DNA of 64,000 bases from Bacillus sp. Xin1 (GCF_013314535.1 NZ_JABUAE010000005.1:1-64000), one strand, 5' to 3'; numbered from the stretch's first letter, positions 8,566 to 18,297 are shown. The notes: generated by a model from the sequence alone, not told the origin. Program-made: numbers and translations.

Positions 8566-9943
8566 GGCTCTTCCATTAGATTATATTGTTCAGCATGCAC
8601 AAACCCTTACAAAAGAAGATATCCGCGATGATATTGTAGGTGATATTTATCAAACTTCCGCAATTATATGTAAGGAAGCTGTTCAATACACAAATACTGA
8701 TAAGTTATACCGTTCAGAGAAGCTAGATAAAATTTTCACTTCTCCTATATTCGGATTCCCAATCATGCTCGGAATTTTATCGATTATTTTTTATCTTACA
8801 ATTGCCGGAGCTAATGTCCCTTCTGATATGATTGCTGAATTTTTCGGGTGGGCAGAAGGTCATTTAACTGCTTGGTTCCAAGCAATGAATGCACCAGAAT
8901 GGTTACACGGCATCTTAATTCTTGGCCTATTCCGTGGTACTGGAGCTGTTATTAGTGTAATGTTACCACCTATGGCTATTTTCTTCCCTATGTTTGCTTT
9001 ATTAGAAAACTACGGGTATTTACCACGTGTTGCATTTAACATGGACCGCTTATTCAAACGGAGCGGTGCACACGGGAAGCAATCGTTAACAATGGCAATG
9101 GGATTTGGTTGTAATGCCGCTGCCATCATGTCAACTCGTATTATTGAATCACCACGCGAGCGTATGTTAGCGATTTTAACAAACAACTTCGTTCCATGTA
9201 ATGGACGTTGGCCTACATTAATATTAATGGCATCATTATTTATGGCAGCTGGCTATACTGGTAGCATGCAAACACTTGTTACGGCTGGTGTTGTAGTTGG
9301 AATGGTTGTAATTGGAGTTATTGTAACACTAACCGTATCTTGGGTATTATCAAAAACCGCTTTAAAAGGTGTCCCAACTCACTATACGTTAGAATTACCA
9401 CCATACCGTAAGCCGAAAATTTGGAACACAATTGTACGTTCCACACTCGATAAATCATTATATGTTTTAAAACGTGCAGTTATCGTCGCTGCTCCTGCGG
9501 CTGTATTGACTTGGGTATTAGCAAATATTTATATTGGTGATACAAGCATACTTATGTATTTTGTAAATTTCTTAGACCCATTTGCTAAAATGCTCGGTCT
9601 TGACGGATTTATTCTAGCTGCATTTATTCTTGGGTTACCAGCCAATGAAATTGTCGTTCCAATTTTATTAATGTCTTATTTATCAACCGGCGCTTTAACA
9701 GAAATAGATGATTTAAACCAAATTAAAAACTTGTTCTTAGAGCATGGCTGGACTTGGTTAACTGCATTAAACACAATGTTGTTCTCCCTTCTTCATTTCC
9801 CATGCGGAACCACACTAGTTAACATATATAAAGAAACAAAAAGTCCGAAATGGACATTTCTAGCATTTGCAATCCCTACCGTTATCGCCATTGTTGTTAC
9901 ATTCCTCTCTACGCAACTGGTACATTGGTTAGGGCTTGTATAA
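8543..9943 (+). CDS. feoB: FeoB membrane domain (Fe(II) permease part)
   Basis: This 466-residue polytopic protein matches the C-terminal part of FeoB. A short helical linker (SEKLDKIFTSPIFGFPI, about 57-73) is followed by about eight membrane helices. The two Gate repeats can be seen: one with GFGCNAAAIMSTR (about 193-205), the other with GLPANEIVVPILLMSY (about 373-388). ATG 8543 lies 9 bases after AAGGGAGGT, a strong site that argues for deliberate separate translation. It overlaps the GTPase gene by 23 bases. It imports Fe(II), presumably gated by the separate GTPase. Confidence 0.88.
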   Translation: MESHSANKALPLDYIVQHAQTLTKEDIRDDIVGDIYQTSAIICKEAVQYTNTDKLYRSEKLDKIFTSPIFGFPIMLGILSIIFYLTIAGANVPSDMIAEFFGWAEGHLTAWFQAMNAPEWLHGILILGLFRGTGAVISVMLPPMAIFFPMFALLENYGYLPRVAFNMDRLFKRSGAHGKQSLTMAMGFGCNAAAIMSTRIIESPRERMLAILTNNFVPCNGRWPTLILMASLFMAAGYTGSMQTLVTAGVVVGMVVIGVIVTLTVSWVLSKTALKGVPTHYTLELPPYRKPKIWNTIVRSTLDKSLYVLKRAVIVAAPAAVLTWVLANIYIGDTSILMYFVNFLDPFAKMLGLDGFILAAFILGLPANEIVVPILLMSYLSTGALTEIDDLNQIKNLFLEHGWTWLTALNTMLFSLLHFPCGTTLVNIYKETKSPKWTFLAFAIPTVIAIVVTFLSTQLVHWLGLV

Positions 9944-9984
9944 AGTGAGACTTCCATCAATACCCGAAAATAGCGGGATGAATA

Positions 9985-10015
9985 AAAAGGAAACCTATCT
10001 ACGGGTTTCCTTTTT
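9985..10015. terminator. Bidirectional terminator between feoB and the ger-linked ORF
   Basis: AAAAAGGAAACC pairs with GGTTTCCTTTTT across a short loop, giving T-runs on both strands. It ends the convergent feo and ger operons and overlaps the stop of the small minus-strand gene. Confidence 0.8.
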
Positions 10016-10145
10016 CATCTTCATTTGGATTTTCCCACGGCTGTGCACCATATTTTTTTATTTTCTTATTCAAAAAATAAACAGCATATGGGATAATCCC
10101 CATCAAAATCGTATTTATAATCGTAAACATAGAAGGCATTTTCAT
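9999..10145 (-). CDS. Small single-pass membrane protein following the ger operon
   Basis: This is a 48-residue protein starting at ATG 10145 behind TAGGAG. One hydrophobic helix (about residues 6-24) is followed by a basic then acidic tail (KKIKKYG to NPNEDEKGNP). It is the last gene before the terminator, about 70 bases after the gerC-type gene. Several Bacillus ger operons carry a small membrane D-subunit gene, usually of about 70-75 residues with two helices. This one is shorter and has one helix, so the equivalence is only suggested. Its function is unknown. Confidence 0.55.
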   Translation of the reverse strand: MKMPSMFTIINTILMGIIPYAVYFLNKKIKKYGAQPWENPNEDEKGNP

Positions 10146-10214
10146 ATTATTACTATCGCTCCTATTTACATGTAAAGATACGGAAAATATCAATAGAAGA
10201 TACTCAACTCCACA

Positions 10215-11405
10215 TTACTGACCACCTTTTGGTACCAAAGAACCTGAATGTTCTACCACCGGATGAACACGAACAACTATGTCACTCTTAGTAAAATAGT
10301 TCTTTCCATGATCCCAATTTTTTTCTATCTTCTTCCATTCTTTATAATTATGCCTTTTATAATAGTCTCCTAATTCAAGAACATCTGTTTTAAAATCTTT
10401 TTGCATTTTTTTTATCGTTCTCATTGCTACACTTTCCATTTCTTTGGAAATGTATGCATTCATTTGTTTTTCACTCCACATCTTTCCGCTTCCTCCTGAA
10501 TATACTTCTGCTAGCACACCTTCAGGATAAATATCAATTGTAAATTTCGGGCGCCGAGGTTCTGTAAAGGAAGCGTGTATTTTGCGTCTTATTTTATGAA
10601 TCTCATACGTGATCTCTTTCTCCTTTTTTCGAATGGTCAAAAACCCGCTCGCTTTCTTTCCAATTATATAGTTTAATCCTTGCGTATCTTTTCCTGTTAA
10701 CAGGCCAATCAATTTATTATTATGCCCTTTAAATACGGCAGCCCCTTCCATTTTCACACCTTGTTTTGTTAATTGTAAAACCGGAAGCACAAAGCTTCTC
10801 TTAGCAATCATCATTTCTTGTAAATCACCAAGACGAACTGCCTCTAACATAAACGCATTAACATCTGCATGATCTGCTAATAAATCAATATATTTTGCTG
10901 GTAAATTTTCTGGTTTCGATCTTTGCTGTAAAATCTTTTCAGCTCGATCTTTAGAGACGAAAATTCTAATATTCCTCCTCATTTCATGATCACGAAAAAA
11001 GATATCTGAAGTTTGTTCTAACAGGTTTTGTTGCTTTAATAAATCTTTTGAAAAAACTATAACTTGGATATGCGGAAAAAATAAAGACCGACTAATTTTT
11101 TTGGATATCTCGCGAACTTGCGCAAAAATACTATCAGCGGTTGCACTAATATTGATATAATTATCCTCAGCTCCACCCCCGCCTCCACCTTTTCCTCCCT
11201 GTTGTGCTAACGCACTCGGTAAGACAAGTTGATACGTTCCTTTCATACGAGGTGGTGTCTTTGATTCACTTTCTTCCTCTTCTTTTGCAACATCAAAAGC
11301 TGCTCCTGCAACAAAACCTCTCTCTTCAATCTCTTTCCGTTCTGAGCAGCCAGTCATACATATAACCAAAACAATACAACAAATATATTTATGAAGACCT
11401 TTCAC
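10215..11405 (-). CDS. Spore germinant receptor C subunit (GerAC family lipoprotein)
   Basis: This is the lipoprotein subunit of a Ger(x)C nutrient receptor in the spore inner membrane. It has 396 residues, with a signal peptide and lipobox MTGC around residue 19, then the GerAC domains. A glycine-rich insert (GGKGGGGGG) sits near residue 75. The gene overlaps gerB by 17 bases, the usual gerA-gerB-gerC order. The chromosomal neighbourhood resembles what I remember as the gerL locus of B. cereus, but I cannot verify that, so no symbol is given. Expression is expected in the forespore under SigG. Confidence 0.9.
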   Translation of the reverse strand: MKGLHKYICCIVLVICMTGCSERKEIEERGFVAGAAFDVAKEEEESESKTPPRMKGTYQLVLPSALAQQGGKGGGGGGAEDNYINISATADSIFAQVREISKKISRSLFFPHIQVIVFSKDLLKQQNLLEQTSDIFFRDHEMRRNIRIFVSKDRAEKILQQRSKPENLPAKYIDLLADHADVNAFMLEAVRLGDLQEMMIAKRSFVLPVLQLTKQGVKMEGAAVFKGHNNKLIGLLTGKDTQGLNYIIGKKASGFLTIRKKEKEITYEIHKIRRKIHASFTEPRRPKFTIDIYPEGVLAEVYSGGSGKMWSEKQMNAYISKEMESVAMRTIKKMQKDFKTDVLELGDYYKRHNYKEWKKIEKNWDHGKNYFTKSDIVVRVHPVVEHSGSLVPKGGQ

Positions 11406-12504
11406 TACTTTTGCCCCCCTTTATTTTATAAACAATAAAAACAAGAATAGGGACAATGATAACGCACGCCATATCTACCCAAGCTAAGTAAGTACCATAC
11501 TGAGTTAACTTCGTAACATTTTCAGGCAGCATATTGAACAAATAAATGATTGGTGCACTTACAAAAATAAATGCTTTTTTTTTAATAGAAGGAAACATTG
11601 AACAGAAGCCCATTATGGCAATGTCATAATACATAGCGGTTGTATTAAAAATGGTAATAATCCAAGTCGTAAAAAAAATAGCATCAAAACGTTCTAAGAA
11701 ACCTCCACCAATTTCAATCTCTTTTCCTAACTCAATAACAGGATACGTTAAACTTCTCGTTGTAGAATAAGAAAAGACAGTAATACAAGTGAGATAAATA
11801 AGGATATATAGTAAATTTGTAATCATTACTCCCTTTGCAGCAGCTAAAGGAGCTTTGTCTCTTTGCTTTACAATTGCAGAATAAAATAAAACAATCTCAA
11901 ACCCAATAAATGTAAATATCGATTCCTGCATCCCAAGAGCATACTGGCTCCATTTTGTTTGAAAGAGCGGCAACAAATTATGAGTATCCATTAAATTTAT
12001 ATTTAATAACGACAAAGCAAAAATGGCACTCGCTACAACTGGCAAAAATAACAAATTAAGGCGAAGTAACGCTGCTCTAGAACCACTTACTCCATAGATA
12101 ACAACAAGTAAGTAAAAAAAGGATAGAAGTTCAATAGGCGTTTTACCGAATAAATATGTTTGTGAAATAATTGAAATTGCTCGTGCCTGATATGCAGTAA
12201 TTCCAGTGAATGTTAACACCATAATACTTGTAACAAGGAATGCTATCGGCTTTGATAAGTATGTACTTGTATATTGAAAAAACGTTTGTTTTGGAAATAA
12301 ATTCGCTATTTTTGTAATAATCCAAGCAAAAAGCGCGCAAATCACTCCGCCAAGAAGTAATATGATCCAGCCGTCTGTAAAAAGCGTCTTTTCTGCAATT
12401 ATACGGGGCATCGAAAGCGCTCCTGTACCAATAATGACGGAAGATACCGCAAATGTTAACTCGCGCGATCCAATTTCTTCATCTCCGTATTCAAACGGTT
12501 TCAA
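11389..12504 (-). CDS. Spore germinant receptor B subunit (GerAB family)
   Basis: This is a 371-residue integral membrane protein of the APC-related GerAB family with about ten helices. It is thought to hold the germinant-binding site of the receptor. The N-terminal region [20 protein letters not shown] (about 15-34) matches the first, broken helix of this fold. It lies one base after gerA and overlaps gerC. The germinant is probably an amino acid or nucleoside, which cannot be deduced from sequence alone. Confidence 0.92.
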   Translation of the reverse strand: MKPFEYGDEEIGSRELTFAVSSVIIGTGALSMPRIIAEKTLFTDGWIILLLGGVICALFAWIITKIANLFPKQTFFQYTSTYLSKPIAFLVTSIMVLTFTGITAYQARAISIISQTYLFGKTPIELLSFFYLLVVIYGVSGSRAALLRLNLLFLPVVASAIFALSLLNINLMDTHNLLPLFQTKWSQYALGMQESIFTFIGFEIVLFYSAIVKQRDKAPLAAAKGVMITNLLYILIYLTCITVFSYSTTRSLTYPVIELGKEIEIGGGFLERFDAIFFTTWIITIFNTTAMYYDIAIMGFCSMFPSIKKKAFIFVSAPIIYLFNMLPENVTKLTQYGTYLAWVDMACVIIVPILVFIVYKIKGGKSSERSS

Positions 12505-12505
12505 T

Positions 12506-13975
12506 TTATTTTCTCTCCTTTGAACGCAATGTTTTATCTTGTGTCTGCAAATAATCTGGTCTCGTCTTTAACATTGCCTTAGGCAACAATGCCACTTCAT
12601 CTTTCCAATCTTTATAAAAGGCAGGAGCTAGTGGCGTAGAATATGGGATTCCAACACTTTTTAGATTCGTAATATGTATCGCTAATGCAATTAGCGCTAA
12701 AATAATTCCATACAATCCTAACATAGTAGCTGCTAGAATAAACGCAAATAACAAGAAACGGAATGTAATCGTTATACTATATACAGGCAAAGAAAAGGTA
12801 GCGATAGCCGTGACAGCAATAATAATAACCATGAAAGGATTTACAATCCCAGCGCTTACTGCAGCTTCTCCGATAACAAGTCCCCCTACAATCCCAACGG
12901 TTTGTCCAATTTGCTTAGGTAAACGAAGCCCCGCTTCTCGAATTAACTCCATTGTTAATGTCATAATAATCGTTTCAATATAGGCAGGAAATGGCACCCC
13001 TTCTCTTGCTCCAGCGATTGAATATGCAAGATTAGATGGAATAAGTCCTTGATGATAGGAAACAAGCGCAACATATACCGCTGGAAGTAAGATTGCCATA
13101 AGTCCAGCTACGATACGAAGCCCTCTTAGTAAGGTGCCAATAATCCATCTTTCGTAATGATCTTCTGGCGATTGAAAAATATCGACAATTACCATAGGTG
13201 CAATAACTGCAAACGGCGACCCATCGACTAAAATGATCGCTTTTCCTTTTGCTAAAGAAGCTATCGCTCTATCTGGTCTTTCTGTATTTAAAAATTGTGG
13301 GAAAGGAGACATGTTATTATCCTCAAGTAGCTGCTCAATCTTTCCTGAGTCTAATATCATATCTGTTTCAATTGATTGCAATCGACGATTTAATTCTTTC
13401 ACAATATACGGATTAATGATGTCTTCAATATAAATTAATGTAACTTCTTTCTGGGACCGCTTCCCCATAATATAGGATTGAAATCGAAGTTTTGGATCAC
13501 GCAACTCGCGTCTGACTAACATTTTATTCATTGCAATATCCTCAGTGAATCCTACTTTCGGACCCCGAATAATATTTTCTGTAATCGGTGGCTCTAAACT
13601 TCGCATTTCCCACGCTCGACTATTAATTACTAATGCGTGAGGGATTCCGTCAATTAAAACAACCGTATCTCCCACTAGAACGGAATTAATAACATCCGGG
13701 AGCATCTTCACTGTATTTACTTCTCCTATAGAAATAAATTTATCTACTAAGGTTTGTATGATTGGAGCTTGATTCGGAATCTCTTCTTGTTGCAATGGAC
13801 GGATAATAAATCGATAAATTAAATCTTTATCGGTAAGCCCACATAAAAAAATAACTGCACATCGCGTAGAGGAAGAAGAAAGTGCAAACTCTCGTACTGT
13901 TAAATCGTTTGGAGACTGTAACGTGTCTCGAATAGATTTTGTAATTGCAGATACGTTTGTCTCTAAACTCGTCAT
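12506..13975 (-). CDS. Spore germinant receptor A subunit (GerAA family)
   Basis: This is a 489-residue GerAA/SpoVAF-family subunit. A long hydrophilic N-terminal domain (about 1-245) is followed by four to five membrane helices (about 280-440) and a short basic tail. ATG 13975 (MTSLETN) lies about 6 bases behind an AGGTG site; a GTG three codons earlier is less likely. It is the first gene of the three-gene receptor operon. With the B and C subunits it forms the nutrient-gated receptor complex in dormant spores. Confidence 0.92.
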   Translation of the reverse strand: MTSLETNVSAITKSIRDTLQSPNDLTVREFALSSSSTRCAVIFLCGLTDKDLIYRFIIRPLQQEEIPNQAPIIQTLVDKFISIGEVNTVKMLPDVINSVLVGDTVVLIDGIPHALVINSRAWEMRSLEPPITENIIRGPKVGFTEDIAMNKMLVRRELRDPKLRFQSYIMGKRSQKEVTLIYIEDIINPYIVKELNRRLQSIETDMILDSGKIEQLLEDNNMSPFPQFLNTERPDRAIASLAKGKAIILVDGSPFAVIAPMVIVDIFQSPEDHYERWIIGTLLRGLRIVAGLMAILLPAVYVALVSYHQGLIPSNLAYSIAGAREGVPFPAYIETIIMTLTMELIREAGLRLPKQIGQTVGIVGGLVIGEAAVSAGIVNPFMVIIIAVTAIATFSLPVYSITITFRFLLFAFILAATMLGLYGIILALIALAIHITNLKSVGIPYSTPLAPAFYKDWKDEVALLPKAMLKTRPDYLQTQDKTLRSKERK

Positions 13976-14044
13976 CTTCCTCACCTAACTTTCCTCTCAA
14001 GATATTACCGTTATATTTCTCCATCTAGGGAAAATGTATGCAAT

Positions 14045-14081
14045 GAAAAAAGCTATCTCCCTAAAGAAAGATAACTTTTTT
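14045..14081 (-). terminator. Terminator after the sodium/solute symporter
   Basis: An imperfect stem, AAAGCTATCT with AGATAACTTT (one mismatch), is followed by a T-run on the minus strand. It separates the symporter operon from the ger operon. Confidence 0.65.
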
Positions 14082-14095
14082 ACTGTATACCATTC

Positions 14096-15568
14096 CTATT
14101 TCTCCAACACAGTAGAATTGCGCGTCACTTCAATATTTCTAGTCACAATGCTTACTGCGAACATGACAATAATATTTACCACTAACGCCACAATACCCAC
14201 GTTTAGATCCTTAATATATTGCGGAAAAGATGGAAACATACTAGCTATAGTCGAACCAGACAATGTAATATAGGCAACTACTAATAATCCAACTCCCATT
14301 CCAGCGATGGCACCTTGCTTTGTTACAAATTGACGATGAAACAAACTACAAACTAATGCAGGAAAAAGCTGTGTAACAATGCTATATCCCATAAGAAGAA
14401 GTGCACCGATTGTTTCTCCGCCTTTAAATGTAAAGAACACAGCAACAAGTGTTACAACGGGAACAAATAGTTTTGCAGCCCTTGCTACCTGCTGATCTGA
14501 TACAGACGGCGCTAGAACCTGATAAATATTTTTTGCAAGTAACGTTGAAGCTGCCATAACAAGCATAGACCCTGGCACAAGTGCAGTTAATAATCCTGCA
14601 CTACCGATAACGCCAATAAACCACGGATCAAAGGTTTGAATAGCAAGGCGGAATAACGATAGATCTGCATCCGCTCCTTGTAATCCTGGCACTTGTAAAA
14701 TAGCAGCGAAGCCAGCAAAAAATACAAAGAGCAACACTAAAGAGTATAATGGCATAATCGCCGCATTTTTCCGAAAAACTTTTTCACTTTTGGCCGAAAA
14801 AGCTGAGGCAAATGTATGTGGCCACATATAAAACCCTAATGCTGTTAATATAATAGTAGAAACAAACCAAGAAATACTCATCCCTTCCTCAGGTAAAGCT
14901 AGAAACCCTGGTTTTGCTGCTTCTACCGCTTCAAACATCGGCTGAAATCCTCCGTAATAATGATACGGTAAATATATTCCTAAAAACATAACGATAAATA
15001 AAATCATAATGTCCTTTAATGCAGCTGTCCAAGCAGAGCCGTGTATACCAGAAATCATTACATATATTGTAATTGCAATCGCACCGATCCACACTGCAAA
15101 AACCGGTGATACTTTTCCATACGAAGCTTCAGAAACAATAATTCCAAGCCCCTTTAGCTGCAGTACAAGATACGGAATAATCGAAACAACACCGATAATC
15201 GATACGATAATCCCAAGTGCCTGACTATTATATTTTTTTGTAAAGAAATCCGGTTGTGAAATAAGTCCATGCTGTTTTGCATATTTCCAAACTGGTGGTA
15301 ATAAAAAATAAGATAAAATATAAGCTAGTGCCCCATATCCTAAAATATAAAATGTAGGAGCACCTTTACTATACGCCCAGCCCCTGCCTCCTAAAAATGT
15401 AAACGTCGTGTAAATCTCTCCGGCCATAAGCAGAAAAACGAAAATCGTTCCGAACCCTCTTCCACCAACAGACCATTGTTCTAAGTTCATATCTTTCCCG
15501 CGCTGTGCCCGAATTCCTAAAAATAAAGACAAACACAAAAACAAAGTAATAATAATAAGTGCTATCAT
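14096..15568 (-). CDS. Sodium:solute symporter (SSS family, YhjB-like)
   Basis: This is a 490-residue transporter of the PutP/SSS family with about 13 helices, importing a small solute with Na+. The family region GGRGFGTIFVFLLMAGEIYT (about 35-54) and ALVPGSMLVMAASTLLAKNI (about 343-362) are clear. It overlaps the DUF3311 gene by four bases, as in the B. subtilis yhjC-yhjB pair. A peptidase M20 amidohydrolase lies upstream in the same operon. That suggests uptake of an amino acid, peptide or carboxylate related to the amidohydrolase product, but the substrate is unknown. Confidence 0.88.
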   Translation of the reverse strand: MIALIIITLFLCLSLFLGIRAQRGKDMNLEQWSVGGRGFGTIFVFLLMAGEIYTTFTFLGGRGWAYSKGAPTFYILGYGALAYILSYFLLPPVWKYAKQHGLISQPDFFTKKYNSQALGIIVSIIGVVSIIPYLVLQLKGLGIIVSEASYGKVSPVFAVWIGAIAITIYVMISGIHGSAWTAALKDIMILFIVMFLGIYLPYHYYGGFQPMFEAVEAAKPGFLALPEEGMSISWFVSTIILTALGFYMWPHTFASAFSAKSEKVFRKNAAIMPLYSLVLLFVFFAGFAAILQVPGLQGADADLSLFRLAIQTFDPWFIGVIGSAGLLTALVPGSMLVMAASTLLAKNIYQVLAPSVSDQQVARAAKLFVPVVTLVAVFFTFKGGETIGALLLMGYSIVTQLFPALVCSLFHRQFVTKQGAIAGMGVGLLVVAYITLSGSTIASMFPSFPQYIKDLNVGIVALVVNIIVMFAVSIVTRNIEVTRNSTVLEK

Positions 15569-15762
15569 TCCGCTTCCCCCTTATTAGCAGGGTCTAACCA
15601 ATATAGAAATCCCATACAAAAAGATGTAATAAATACAGAGAGTAAAATCCAAAACAATAAAAATGGCATCCCGAATACATAAGGAGTAACTGAATTTGTA
15701 AACACTGGTCCAACAACTAAACAAAGAACTGGAATAAGTGCTAGTACGTGTATTTTTTTCAT
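15565..15762 (-). CDS. DUF3311 small membrane protein (YhjC-like)
   Basis: This is a 65-residue protein with two predicted helices (about 5-22 and 30-55) and a conserved WLDP near the C-terminus. The family habitually precedes an SSS symporter gene and is probably a small accessory subunit of it. It overlaps the symporter start (ATGA) and lies one base after the amidohydrolase stop, so all three are translated from one message. Confidence 0.8.
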   Translation of the reverse strand: MKKIHVLALIPVLCLVVGPVFTNSVTPYVFGMPFLLFWILLSVFITSFCMGFLYWLDPANKGEAE

Positions 15763-15763
15763 C

Positions 15764-16939
15764 TCATTCTCCTTTTCTCATAAAATTCAAAACAGATGAA
15801 ACAAAAACTTCCACCCCAACTGGCAATGCATCTTCGTCAATTGTAAAACGAGGATGATGATGCGGGTATACAATCCCTTTTTCTTTATTTCCAGCACCAA
15901 TGAAGAAAAATGTACCTGGTGCTTTTTGTAAAAAGGCCGAAAAATCTTCTCCCGCCATTGTCGGCTGTAACCGTACTATCCGCTCTCTTCCGTAAAGTTC
16001 TAATGCCGCATTTTCGACAAGTTGTGTAACTTGTTCATCATTTACAACCGGACGATAGCCGTACTCATATGAAAATGTATAATTTGCGCCATAAGATTCT
16101 GTAATATGTTTAACAAGTTTTTCAATTCGCTGCGCAGTTTGTTCTCGTAATTCATGCTTTAAACTTCTTACCGTACCTTCAATCTTCGCTTGCTCTGGAA
16201 TTACATTATGTGTTGTTCCGGCATGAAATTGCGTTACAGATAAAACGAGAGAATCTAACGGATTCGTAAGGCGCGATACGATTTGTTGAAGTTGGGTAAC
16301 TACTTGTGTACCAATAGCAATGCTATCGACTGTTTCATGCGGAATACCGGCATGTCCGCCCTTTCCTTCTATTGTAATTCTAAACACATCAGGCGCTGCC
16401 ATCGCTGGACCATAAATGAAACCAACTTTCCCCACTTCTAAAGAAGCCCAAAGGTGCGCTCCAATAATATAGTCCACATTTTCCATCACGCCTGCTGCAA
16501 CCATTTCCTCAGCACCACCTGGAAAGTCTTCTTCAGCATGTTGAAATAGAAAACGAATTTCTCCCTTAATTTTTTCTCTTTGCTCCACTAGTGTATATAC
16601 AGCACCAAGGAGCATCGCAATGTGACCATCATGCCCACATGCATGCATCACTCCTGGATATGTAGAAACAAATTCAAATTGATTTTCTTCTTGGATGGGA
16701 AGCGCATCCATATCTGCACGAATCGCAATCACTTTCCCAGGGTGTTTACCAATTAATCTTGCCATGATGCTATACTTTGTCGGTCGTGAGAGTTCTAGAT
16801 GAGGAATTGTTTGAAGTATGTCGTATATATACTGAGATGTTTTTTCTTCTTGAAAAGATAACTCCGGATACCTGTGAAAATGCCTTCTCCATTCTATTAA
16901 TTGTTCTTTAGAAAGAACAATATCTTTTACTTCATCCAT
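15764..16939 (-). CDS. M20 family amidohydrolase (N-acyl amino acid hydrolase type)
   Basis: This is a 391-residue cytoplasmic metal-dependent hydrolase that removes acyl groups from amino acids or similar amides. It starts at ATG 16939 behind AAGGAAGAGGAG; a longer frame upstream has no site. Metal-binding motifs are visible: ADMDALPIQEE (about 76-86), HACGHDGH (about 98-105) and HAEEDFPGGAEEM (about 135-147), plus GEDFSAF near the end. The dimerisation domain lies in the middle (about 185-295). It heads an operon with the DUF3311 protein and the symporter. A CodY-like palindrome lies about 50 bases upstream, so it probably serves amino acid scavenging in starvation. Confidence 0.9.
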   Translation of the reverse strand: MDEVKDIVLSKEQLIEWRRHFHRYPELSFQEEKTSQYIYDILQTIPHLELSRPTKYSIMARLIGKHPGKVIAIRADMDALPIQEENQFEFVSTYPGVMHACGHDGHIAMLLGAVYTLVEQREKIKGEIRFLFQHAEEDFPGGAEEMVAAGVMENVDYIIGAHLWASLEVGKVGFIYGPAMAAPDVFRITIEGKGGHAGIPHETVDSIAIGTQVVTQLQQIVSRLTNPLDSLVLSVTQFHAGTTHNVIPEQAKIEGTVRSLKHELREQTAQRIEKLVKHITESYGANYTFSYEYGYRPVVNDEQVTQLVENAALELYGRERIVRLQPTMAGEDFSAFLQKAPGTFFFIGAGNKEKGIVYPHHHPRFTIDEDALPVGVEVFVSSVLNFMRKGE

Positions 16940-16986
16940 TTCTCCTCTTCCTTTCTTCACCAAGTTAAATGTTATTATAACTTGAA

Positions 16987-17035
16987 TCCTCATTAAAATA
17001 AATAATATTCTGAATATTATTTATTTTAATGAGGA
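16987..17035. promoter_or_regulatory. 24-bp perfect palindrome centred on a CodY-like box
   Basis: Two perfect 24-base arms (16987-17010 and 17012-17035) flank a single T. The centre, AATATTCTGAATATT (17004-17018), differs from the CodY consensus AATTTTCWGAAAATT at two symmetric positions. It lies 48 bases upstream of the amidohydrolase start. It has no T-run of a terminator and overlaps no gene, so an operator is the likely role. Confidence 0.7.
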
Positions 17036-17136
17036 GCGTATCTTTAAACATCGTTTTTTCTGCACTCTTCATCTAACCTCTTTATTTTCTCTGAATTTCT
17101 AGGTAGAAATGTTCTCAATCCTGAATAACGAAAAAA

Positions 17137-17168
17137 ATAAAAAGCTACCTAATTAGGTAGCTTTTTAT
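17137..17168 (-). terminator. Terminator after the C39-like gene
   Basis: AAAAAGCTACCTAA pairs with its exact complement (17139-17166), followed by a T-run on the minus strand. Confidence 0.85.
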
Positions 17169-17170
17169 TT

Positions 17171-17884
17171 TTATAGAATAGTAATCGCTTGTTTTCCCAT
17201 TTGCTCCCATGCTCTTTCAAATTCAGAACGTGATACTTTTTTATTCGGATTGTTAGCTAACGGATCGTTCATATATACGTAGTTTTGATCATATCCAACA
17301 ACTACTACGCTATGCTCGTAATATGTAATTTTTATATCACCGTTATTTGTATTCCATGTTTCAAAACTACCTTCAGCTAGCGGTTGAAACGTTGTATTCG
17401 CAATTACCCATACTGGTGAACCTGAACTTATGACTTTATAAATATCCTGAATATCTTTTCCTGTTAAATCAATGGTTTTTTCAGGCATATACTTTTCGGC
17501 AAGTTTAAAAATAGGCTCATGATACACACCATATCCAGGCTCAGCCTTCGTATAAATATTTCCAACGAATCCTTCATAAGGGTTTCCTCGAAGGTTATTT
17601 TCTTTAAATGGAACTTTATTGATTTCACTTGCAAGTTGCATCTTATCTACTTGTACACCTTTATACTGCAATAACATTGCTAGACTCGTAACCTCACAAC
17701 CTCGCTGCAGTTCTGGAAGTTGTTTTATGAATGGAACACTTTCAATCATAGCTGTTTCTTTCATATCAAACAAAAAATCTACTCGTAACTCTTGGACTTT
17801 TTGAAGAATTTTATTTTTCCCTATAAAAATAATAGCAACAAGTATAATCCCTATAATACATATATATTTGAATCTCTTTGACAT
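17171..17884 (-). CDS. Membrane-anchored C39-like cysteine peptidase family protein
   Basis: This is a 237-residue protein with an N-terminal anchor helix (about 7-23) and an extracellular peptidase_C39_2 domain. The likely catalytic residues are Cys in QRGCEVTSLAML, His in YYEHSVVVVGYD and Asp/Asn in YMNDP. ATG 17884 sits 9 bases behind GGAG; the in-frame TTG two codons earlier is too close to that site. It is monocistronic with its own terminator. Homologues such as YvpB are common in Bacillus, but their substrate is unknown. Confidence 0.8.
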   Translation of the reverse strand: MSKRFKYICIIGIILVAIIFIGKNKILQKVQELRVDFLFDMKETAMIESVPFIKQLPELQRGCEVTSLAMLLQYKGVQVDKMQLASEINKVPFKENNLRGNPYEGFVGNIYTKAEPGYGVYHEPIFKLAEKYMPEKTIDLTGKDIQDIYKVISSGSPVWVIANTTFQPLAEGSFETWNTNNGDIKITYYEHSVVVVGYDQNYVYMNDPLANNPNKKVSRSEFERAWEQMGKQAITIL

Positions 17885-18027
17885 GTTCAAAACTCCATTA
17901 CATCATCATTTTCATCTTTTATTGTACCTTTCTTCCGTCTAGTTTGCCAGAAAGATTATATGAATTATTATTCAATCTAACTGTTTTAAAATTCTAATTC
18001 TTTGTAATTAAAAGAAAAATACATGTA

Positions 18028-18052
18028 CTTTTTCAGAATATTCCGCTATAAT
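18028..18052 (+). promoter_or_regulatory. CodY-like box overlapping a -10 region
   Basis: CTTTTTCAGAATATT (18028-18042) matches the CodY consensus with three mismatches. It is followed at once by TATAAT (18047-18052). A site overlapping the promoter would allow repression of the amino acid permease downstream. Between 18055 and 18297 lies a leader of about 240 bases with two small hairpins and no gene. Confidence 0.4.
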
Positions 18053-18217
18053 CAAAAGCGTTATGTGTTTTAGAAAGGGCCTTCTTTTATTCACAAAACA
18101 TGAAATGAGAGACTAATCATAGTTGTTTTTATCACCACTCTTACACCCAGAAAATATACATAATCAATTTCTATAGTGATATACAGAAAACTACTATCAG
18201 TATGTTTTTCATCCCCC

Positions 18218-18260
18218 ACTAATGATTAGTGAAATGAAGCACGCTCGATATTCATCGAGC
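18218..18260 (+). other. Two hairpins in the permease leader
   Basis: CACTAATGATTAGTG (near 18218-18232) is self-complementary, and GCTCGAT pairs with ATCGAGC at 18243-18260. Both lie in the untranslated leader of the permease gene, shortly before its ribosome site. Neither has a T-run. I recognise no riboswitch class here. Confidence 0.4.
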
Positions 18261-18297
18261 AAAACAAACAAGGAAAAGAACACGGGGTGAAGAGAAT

